Source of the DNA: Meandrina meandrites
Lineage: Eukaryota > Cnidaria > Anthozoa > Scleractinia > Meandrinidae
DNA: 64,000 nucleotides
Reading direction: 5' to 3'
Assembly: GCA_963693305.1 (NCBI GenBank)
Contig: OY855914.1
Coordinates: 10,126,403-10,190,402, forward strand
Under the pieces are notes generated by a model that searched no databases, had not been told where the DNA came from, and worked only from the letters and a program-made list of their open reading frames with translations. Numbering within the stretch: position 1 is the first letter of the stretch; each line of letters starts with the position of its first letter. Below are positions 1-10,300 of the stretch, in pieces. The position numbers and the translations under genes were made by a program.

Positions 1-61
1 CCGTCCGTCCATCTGTCTGTCTGTTTTTATTAAATTTGATGTATGCGGCATTTAACGGCAG

Positions 62-3000
62 GTTTCTGGACTCGAACAACATTCAAACCCTGCCTGCTGA
101 TGTGTTTTCCAATCTTACTTATTTAAAAGAACTGTAAGTAAACAAGAAGCGTGACACTGATCACTGATTTTCCTACATCATACAGTCATCTCTCGTTATA
201 GCGGACACGCTTGGGACTTCGTTTACTGGCCGTATTAGCGAGAGTCCGTAATAGCGGGAATCATTTTCAGTCAAACCTCTATAGCTGGGGATCTGAATTT
301 TGTACGTAATAGCGAGTGTCCGTAATAGCGGTGTGTCCGCAAGGCGAGAGTTCACGGTAATTATTTTAAATATCAATAAAAACTTCCTTTGACAATTATC
401 TAAAATAATGCCAAGATGCCAGTAGCCCCAAAATACCTAGGGCCTTGTGTCTTACTTGGTTACCCTTTACCCTCGAAGTATCAATTTTGAGATATTTCAT
501 CTACTACTATTCCTTGATTAATTTTCTTTCTTCTCTTAACAGGCATCTCGAATCAAACAATATCACTAACCTTGACGAAAATGTCTTTTCTTCTGTTCCC
601 TTGATATTTCTGTATGTTTAATGTACAGCCTGTATGTATAGAAGATAATTTTCAAACAAAAATTTCCGGGATAGAAAAAACCTAGGAAAATCGTTATAAA
701 ACTATTTTTAGTGTCACTAAAAAACGCGCAAACGTTTCAGGCTTAGCCCATCTTCAGTGGTGAGCAAGGCTATTTTCTAGGTTCATAAGTTGGACGCGTT
801 CGAATATACTGCTAGGATCGGCAATGTCGATATCGTCCTGTATGGTGAAAACAAAGAAAGATGGTAAATTTTAAGCTAGGTATTGGAATATGAAAGATGA
901 GGTATTCATCATGCCATTCTTCAAGCGTGGGACAAAGGAAAATAATGTTGTTCAGTCTTCTCAGTCTGAGAGTACCGACATAAAAAATCTTCCTGATAAT
1001 GGCGGCGAGTGATGTCACGGATGCTCCGTTTAAGGCCACAAACCATTAGGTTCTCAAGTGAGTGGAAGGCTGAGTTGAAATGTTCAGTCACCGGAAAGTC
1101 AGGAGAATGGTTGCGAAAGCTTCCCAGGTGATCACTGAAGCGTGTTCCCGTTTCAAACAGTAAACAACGGGAAAACAACCCGCGTGTTTTCCCAAGACAG
1201 TTACTGATACACATTAGCAAGATATTTATATCATATTTTTTTGTCAATGGTATATCTTGGTTTCATAAGATTTTGAAGCAACCCTAGTTTAAATGTGCCA
1301 ATGTGCTATGAATGTCACGTATAAATTCGCATTTTGTTAACATAACTTCTTCTTTAGAAATGAATAAATAAAAACAAAACAAACAAAGGGTAAATAGTGT
1401 GTAAAGTAAGCATTTTTTGAAAACAAAACAAAAAAAAAAAAAAAACACTTGTATCCCTTATTACGGTAGAATCGTATTCGACCCATTTGTAATTAATACG
1501 TTGACGTCTCACCGACGGACGTACCCGTGGAGTTTGGAGGCTGCCATAACCTCAAAGTTTCTGTTTTCGCAATTCAGATTTTAATAAACGGAATGCTAAA
1601 ACTTTTGATAACTGTTCAATGTCCTCCTCTCGCTCCCACATGTACAACATGCACAACAGTTTCATGCCTTACTGCAGTTGATGTTTTTATACCGTGTTAA
1701 CATTAAGTGCACCATTTTATTTGTCCCTTACGATGACAATCGCTTGCTTACATGAGGGTTTTGCCACACTTGAACGTTTTTGACATGTTTGCAAAATTGC
1801 GCAATGAGGACATTTTATCACATCTTACCTTGTTTTCAATCGTTCGACCTTTCAATGCAGCAATATTATTGATTGACTTATTGATTTATGATTTACACAG
1901 AGGTCATTTGGTTTAAATTTATCAAGGTGTAAATAGGAAAATAAGAACGATTTATCGTTCATTTTGCAGGTATCTTAATTCAAATAATATTGGAACCTTT
2001 CCTATTGGTCTATTTTCCAATGTAACCGATTTATTTTTCCTGTAAGTTTGGATATATTGCTGGAATCAAATTTCTCTTTTATTGTTGACAAGGCTATACT
2101 AAAACGCACTCCTTAATTTGGTTCGGACCAATTGGAACGCTAATTTCACCTGAGTATGAATGTAATGAATGAACAAAGAAATTTGTTTGACATAAGACGA
2201 AGTAAAGAATATTGCTATACTCAATTTAACAAATCAAGGTAATAAATGAAGAAAAATCAAGATTATAAATCAAGATTATTCTTTCGATTATAAAAGACTA
2301 GTACTAAAAACATATAATTTCTACCTATAAATGATAACTCTGTCGGTGCCCAAGGCACCTCACCTGGATCAAATTTTGGCGTTGCTAATTTGACATTTGA
2401 CATCCATAGGGATCTATCTTATAACAAGATAAAATATCTACCTAAGAATGCTTTTGGGGACGCGAATTGGACAGTTGCCATGTAAGTATGCAATAATACA
2501 AACCTGACCTGCAATAGAACGTGGGGCTTAATTCTATTCCGTTATTCTGCATCTATCTGTATTTAAACTAGTAACTCTAATTGAGCGTAATTAAAAATAT
2601 TAAATGTTCCCAACGATGTACCGTATTGTATATTTTTACACTGCATTGCGTTGTGACCGTGGCTGAGTTCAATTAACTGATTACCTTTAAGATTTTTACA
2701 AAACAACATGATAGCGTCTTTTTCAAGCGATGTATTTGCCAACTTCCATAACCTCAGAAAAGTGTACGTATTAAAATAGTAAAATATGTAAGTAGCTCTT
2801 AGGTGATGAGTAAAACATACATGTATGCACGAGCATTTCCTTTTCTTAGTTACACTGTGTTGGGGAGCACTGATTAACAGTGGCTTTAGGTGGGGGGGGG
2901 GGGGGGGGGGGGGTGACTAATAACTACTAGTTTGTTGTTATGGAAGATTTCAACTGTCATTTTTCAGAAGACAGACCTCAAAAGGTACGCTTTTAGCAAA

Positions 3001-6000
3001 TGATTGTACCATGCTTGATTCCATCAAGAGGTTCAAGTCACGGCCATTTTTGACAAGTCACGTGACATTTTTGACAAGTTAACACGTTTTATTGTAATAT
3101 CGTGTTGGGCCTGTCCATACGGGTAACTCGATTAATACGGACACATCCCTATAATAAGCTTTGGAAAAATACCTCAAATTCCCTTTTTTCAAACTGGTAT
3201 ATGTGTAACGAATTTTTTTATTTGAAAGTTTTTTCTTCACTCGTATTTCTGAAACTTTCACCTCTCATTGTAAAAACTAAAATTGTTTGAACTGTTTTCG
3301 GGACTTTCCGAGGTTAACAAACTGTTAAAAACGACGTTTCGACCAGTTTTAATAGTCTTCTTTAGGCTGTTATTAAAATGTTATCAAAATGGTTGATCGT
3401 TTTTCATGTTCAGCTTGGTAACCGCCCACGTTGAATCGTGATCATTACACGACGTGATGTGAAAATGCGCGGGAAATGCAGTTTGAGGCCAGTCAAGTAC
3501 TTTTACTGACTAATTCACTGACTAGTATAGCCTTTTTCACGATCGAAGAAGAGTTACGAATTGGTTTCCATGTTTTGACGTGGTCAAAATTGTTAAGCAC
3601 TTTCATTCCGCGATGTTTCTGTCATAGTGATTCAATTCCTTCCAGAACTTTTCTTTGCTTCAACCCTCTCTCTCTCTCTCTCTTGCAACGATCTCTACGT
3701 TTCCCTAGTCAACACCACTCTGTCACTCCACGGTTTGCCGTGCTAGGCCTCTGTCTTCTTTGCCCATCCGTCTTTCAGCCGATAGAGTGTTTCCTTTTTG
3801 TAGGTCTTAATTTGTAAGTCTGACTTTGTCCATGTGTTCTTTCTATCGTCTTTGAAAAAGGCGCCATGTTTCTGCTACATACACAGTATTCTGGCAGGCA
3901 CAAGGAATCTAAAGCACAACACATTTCTGCCTTTCACCAAGCGGCTCTTGACGTGTACGTTTAATGTCGGACCAACCCTCCAGGTTGGGGGTTGGGCTGG
4001 GGGTTGATAACCCACTCCCGTAAAAACAAGTTTATTACAGAAACGGAAGACATTCAAATTGTTATCAACATCGGTGAAGCGACGAGGGTTCACAGTAACA
4101 GAATGACGCATTTGGGTCAAAGCCGAAAGGAAACCCAAAGGCCGACAGCTTCGATCGTGAATCCGAAGCTCGAAACCAGGATTGGAAATTGGAACGTTAG
4201 AACAATGTTTGAGACCGGAAAAGCTGACCAAGTAGCACGAGAGATGGAAAGATATAAGTTGGATATTCTGGGTATCAGCGAATGCAGGTGAACAGGAAGT
4301 GAGAAATCAAAACTAAACACAGGGTTCATACTAATTTACAGCGGTGATGAAGAGATTCATCAAGGAGGCGTGGCAATGCCTTATGGAGTGGACACCCGAA
4401 AGTAGTAATCTTTCTTCCAGGCTTGAAAGCAACTCGAAAAGAGTGTCGGTTAGCAGTTCTCCTGAACTGCTCAGACAACCCTTTTAAGTATGGTATGGTC
4501 ACGGCTGCACGACTTTCCTGTTCTTCTTGTTCTCTTTTGTCTACCTGATGTTGAGGTCTTTGTTCCATAAATCTTCTCACGATCCGCCATTTTGATAACA
4601 TTTTAATAATCTGAAGAAGATCAATAAAACTGGTCGTAACGTCGTTTTTAAAATTTTCTTAGCCTCGGAAAATCCCGAAAACAGTTCAAACAATTTTAGT
4701 TTTTTTTTTTTTGCGCTTTACCTATCAGATTTCTAAGCGCAAATCGATTGGAGATTATCCCTCGTTGGGCCTTTTATCATTTACGTTACAACGATGAAAT
4801 GCTATGCCTATCGCCGTGTGAAACGACAATGTAAGTATTGACAGAAAAAACTGATTAGAATGAAATTAAACTAACCGCAATTTGATACAGCATGGTTTAG
4901 AATCTTTGCTGGATTAATAAGACAGATCAGTGCACTTGGTTATTTTACCAGCGCGGACGAGCAGTTGAACGTTAAGATCAATGGGAGTTAGCGAGTCAAT
5001 GACAAGTCCTGTGGTCGAGTTGTAAACCACCTTGCAAAATCTGGCTACGAAAATAATCTTCGTGAAACCATCGAGGTTAATGACACATCGGCAACATAAA
5101 GGGAGAGAATCAGGATAACATCGTGTCCTATCGAAACGAACTCGCCCTTTGAAAGACAGTTGAAATAGTTTGTACCGGATGTGGATTATTAATCTGGTAG
5201 TGGACTAAGCAAACATTATTTTGGTCATAGTTCGTGATTTTTTTTTTTTTTTTTTTGTTAGTGCTGGAAAGGTATATGTGAACATAGGGAGCCCAAGCTA
5301 ACGTTATTATTCAAGTGAAGTTGTAAAACATGAATAAACTGCCATTAAAATGTACCTCTCTTCTTTATTCTCTTTTCTGCTGTCCGCACGGTCTTTCTGA
5401 ATCATCACAGAGCGGCATCACAGCATAGTCTAACGATTGTGTCACACATCGTATGGCGAATCAGTGACGAATGATCCATCATTACGGATCATTCGCCACT
5501 GATTTGATTTTTCGTACGGTGTATTACACAATCGCTACAGTACGCTGTGGTTACGCTTTGTAATGCTTCAGGAAGACCGTGCGTACGACAATAAAGAAGA
5601 AAGGTACATATTAATGGCAGTTTATTCATGCTTTACAACTTCACTGTACTCCGGGCTGTACTTGGGCTCCCTATGATGTGACAAGCGCAAGTGAGTGTGA
5701 GAAAGAGGTAAGTTTTGAGTAATTCAATGATTTTAGTCGTCACATTTTTTGTGTTATTTTTGCAGAATGCTATCCGATAATCCTATAAAGACAATAGAAC
5801 CGGATGCATTTAGAGTAGAAACTTTATTAACAAGAATGTAAGTCATTGATGAAAATATGTTTGCATTTCTGCGATTTTATTAGACACTTGGGTGGGTTTG
5901 AAATGCTTCACTGTCTCACTGTCAAATACGTATAATGGAATTACAAAAATTCCGGTGTGCAACAGCAATAGACGGCAATGCTATCTCGACACACAGAACG

Positions 6001-7346
6001 CTGTGGAATATCGTCTGATTTTAGCTAACTCGGCCTAGCTCGTACGGCCTCGCCAGTTAAGTATCAGGCAATATTTTCGCACGATTTCGGCCCATGATAA
6101 TTGTTAAACGACGAAGCAAATCAGTTTGTGCACACACTTAATTGTGACGACGGCTTCCTATTTACATGGCCTGGACCCTTCAACGATTTATGTACTGAAA
6201 ACAATATATCCGTTACGCCGCGTGAAAGTAAAACGCATGCTGCATGGAAGGAGCATCTAATAGAAATAATTTGATGACCTTTGATGACTTATTTTTTATT
6301 ACCTAAGTGTATTTTAATCTGCTTCTGTTAATTTCTTTCTTCCAGATTTTTACTACGGACGAAACTGAAAGTACTTAGCCTTGAATTCTTCAGTGGCCTC
6401 GGTGGTCTAGACTCTCGAATGTGACGTATACATTTTTTTACCAACCAATTAAAAAAAGGGCTCGACCTTTTCCATTTCAGATTAAAACTTTATGCATGCG
6501 TCGCTTCTGATTGCAGAGTGCACTAGCTCATTACTTTTAGGCCTGGTTTAAACGTCGCATTTTCACATGCGCCGAATCAAATTGCCGAATTAAGTGCATG
6601 GTAAATGCGACGTTTAAAACAATTAAGTTTTCGGGAGATTTGAATTAAATGCGAGTTCAGTCGAATATTCGAATGTTCCAGTGTCATTGCCGTTCACAGG
6701 ACAACCTGAACTACGACGGATAATTTTAGATTTTTATATTTGGAATTGAACGCTCAGCAATTAAATGTGACACAGTTATTTTTCCGACGTTTAAAACCGA
6801 ATGCCGAATTTTTTAATTCGAGTCGACTCGAATTAGTATTGTATTCGGCGCATGTAAAATACGACGTTTAAACCAGGCCTTAAAAGTTGAAGTAGACACA
6901 CCTTTTAGCTGTTGCCTTTGGGTTATACTTCATACTTTATACAGTCATCTCTCATTATAGCGGACACGCTTGGGACTTCGTTTACTGTCCGTATTAGCGA
7001 GAGTCCGTAATAGCGGGAATCATTTTCAGTCAAACCTCTATAGCTGGGGATCTGAATTTTGTACGTAATAGCGAGTGTCCGTAATAGCGGGGTGTCCGCA
7101 AGGCGAGAGTTGACTGTACGGACATGGACTAATGAGACGTTTTAAATAGAATATCGTTTTAGCTGAAACATTTTGTTTCCTTTCTGATGCATTTCTGTTT
7201 TCTTCATCTGTTTGTTTGTTTGTTTGCAATGCTTTTTTGTTTCTTCTCTCTTTCTTTTTGCTTGTCTTCTTCAGCCTAATAGCGAATAGGAGGATTACAA
7301 CACTAAAGTATTCCTATAATGGCCGAAAACGATGTACAATTTATCT
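62..7346 (+). CDS. Eight LRR exons, one repeat per exon
   Basis: Exons 62-133, 1970-2041, 2410-2481, 2692-2763, 5766-5837 and 7275-7346 are exactly 72 nt; 543-611 is 69 nt and 6346-6420 is 75 nt. All are bounded by phase-2 introns, so each encodes one 23-25 residue LRR of the form LxLxSNNIxxLPxxxFSNLxxL. The first four are canonical. The last four drift from the consensus (the 7275 exon has lost most LRR leucines), as expected near the end of a solenoid. The 6346 exon uses a weak GTGACG donor. LRR solenoids usually bind proteins or glycans outside the cell; the ligand cannot be read from the sequence. Confidence 0.85.
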
Positions 7347-10300
7347 GTAAGTAAATACAATTGTCCTAGCTTGTGTAAGTTAAACAACAGGGAGCTTAAG
7401 CAGTGACGACGTCAACGCCGAGGACAACGCCTACTGAAAAAGTGATTTTGTAGAGTAACCAGGAGTATTCGGTATATCTATTGGTTTAGGAACTAGCTCC
7501 AGCTTAATATGTAAAGAGAGCGTTCAACCCCAAAAAGAAATAGGAAAATTTAGCCGTCGTCGTTCACGTTCCCCAAAATACGCAGAATTAGGTCATTTCC
7601 TATTGTTGTTTCGTAAAGAACGGCCAAGAAATGTACCAACATTTTAGACTCAGAGCTATTATTCTGCTCATTAAGCCTTTTCTTTGGTGATGGAATTAAT
7701 TGGAAGTCAACTTATAGTTGCCTAACCATGCTAAAACGCACTGTATTGGTCACGAAAGTTGTTTTAAACTGGTTTGGCTTCGGACACGTGAAAATAAATG
7801 GTCAAAAGTTTGAAAACATCGGGCCGCCGTTTTCAAATTTGAGAGTAAAAAATTATTGATTATGGTTTGTGCACATCTAAGAGAGTGAATTTATGCCTTT
7901 TTGTTGTTTAAAGCTAACTTTCTGGATTAGTGAGGACACATTTATAATTTTAGCAAAGTTTACGCAAAAACCTCTCGTGATACTGCCCCTTTAAAAACAA
8001 TATTAGTCAACGACTCCATCCACTAGAAAAAAAGCGCCAGCGAGTTCTTCCAAAAGGATTCGACGTTTTGAAATCACCTTTTTATGTGCATTTTCTTGTA
8101 AATTATTAAATTGTAAAGAATAGATAAATTTCAAATAAATAAAATATTTGTTTTGAACAATATCCTATAAAAACGCTAGTTATATACAAACCTTTACGGA
8201 TTGAACACCGGCGTTCAAAGAAGAGAGAAGTTATATTTCACCTATTATATAATCATAGTTTATTTATCGCTATCTTAAAGGAATCCACAAAATTCGAAAG
8301 ATGAAGCTATCGCGGTCCAGGACGGTCTCTGGGGAACAACTTTAATTCGCGTTCTCTTGGCCTCTGGATTCAGAAAAACAACTGGCAATGACACGTTTTC
8401 GTTCTTTCTGTCGTGTCCTGTTGGAACCTTTACCAACTCTTCCTCTAATGGCAAACAAGGCTGCACGGTATGCCCTCCAGGTATGTGTCTATACCTTCAA
8501 AACGTGCCGATACGTGATAATCTTTTGTAAGTTCGAGCTGTAATCTTTAACGTTAAAGTACACAGTGTCTGTAAGGGAAATGTAAAGGCAAAACAGCTCG
8601 GTACAAAGATAGAGGGTCTGCTGGATGGCAAATAAACAAAATACCACCAATTTAGGAGTAGCGTAGGTCTTGTACCTGGCTTTGTAAACAAAAAAAAAAA
8701 GAATGCCCTCTCTCATTTTAAAGCATAAAATGACTTCGAGTCTTAACTAGTCCTGGATGATTCTACTCCGATCGCCTTAATTTATATTATCATTTATTCC
8801 GCAATGCGTCCAATTTTCGTCCCGTAATTCATCTTATTTCCGTTATGTGTTCCTTTATCAGGTGGTTTCTACTCAGATGTTGTTGGTCACGTGGCCCCAA
8901 GCTGTAAGAAATGTCCAAACGGCTCCTTTGTTCATTTTGACAAAGCGCCAGGAAAACAGACTCAAGATTGCAAGTCTTGTCCTCGAGGTAACGTCAGAAA
9001 TTTTACTATATGGCATAATTAAGGCGCAGTGTTTTATATCAACCAGGTTCCATACGGCAGCAATCGTAATAATGTTATTTCTGTCATCATACGGAAAACA
9101 CGTGCTTGTACATCCTTCGGGAGTGGGTCCTGGGACTCGGCGTAATTTGCGCCTTCACCTGTCCTTCGACTCAGATATTGCCTCCTTAAACAAGGGCTGC
9201 TTATCGAGCCTACTGGGAAACTCGTATTGCAACATTTTTACTAGCTTTTATAATCAATAAAAATCATTTAGCCATCATATTGGGTCATTTTTTTTTTTAT
9301 TTTAAGACCGTACAAAATTAGAGTTAATCGACTGAAGATTAGCCAATGAGGTTCATCACTTAATTCAGTTTTACTCATGAAGGACAGAGTCCCTTTCAAT
9401 ACCGTGTTAAGAACTTAGTAAAAGTTCCATGTTTTGGGTTTCGTAAGATAATTGTTTAAATCTTCTTTGATATTTTATAGGAACAGAGACTGATTTGTTT
9501 GCTGGATACCGCGCTTGTAAATGTTTGGAAGGATTTTATCGAACGCATATGTTCGAGCAATGTTACAAATGTGTTGGTGGACTGCAATGCACGGATGACT
9601 ATGCTACCTTGAAATCTGGTTATTGGTGGAAATGGAGGAGTGAGACTCACAAAAGTCGCTACATAGAATTTATAAATAATCTCCAAACCTCTATACCAGT
9701 ATTAGGTCCTGATGATGTACGATACCCTGATCCGATACCAACCCCTTACCAGTGCCCAATAGGAGAGTCTTGCATTGGTGGCTTAGATTCCCCGTGTAAA
9801 GCTGGGTGCGAAGGTCCACTCTGTGCAGTGTGCAGTTCAGGATACTACAAACAGTTGCAAACTTGCAAACAGTGTCCACCAAACAAATGGATTGTGGGAC
9901 AATTGTCGATCGTTGCAGCCGCACTGTTGATAATCATCGCAGTTTTGGCGTGGAAAACCAAACGAAATGCCACAAAGGACGATGATCACTCGATAATTGA
10001 CAAGTTTTTATCCAAACTTAAGATCGTGATTGGCTTTTATCAGGTCACTTATGGTTTGCTGGAAACGTTCTCGTACATAAAATGGCCAGATTCAATGCAA
10101 GTTATTGGCAAGTATTCAGAAATACTTCAGATGAATGTTTTTCAGATTGCACCTATTCACTGCCTTTATCATGGAATTCAAATAGATGCGTTTGGAAACT
10201 TATTTGTCATGATGGCAATGAATGCTGCTGTCATTGGCGTTTCCAGCGTAGCTTACGGAATAAGTAAGCTCGTCATCTTAAGAAATGGTAGCCTGAAAGA

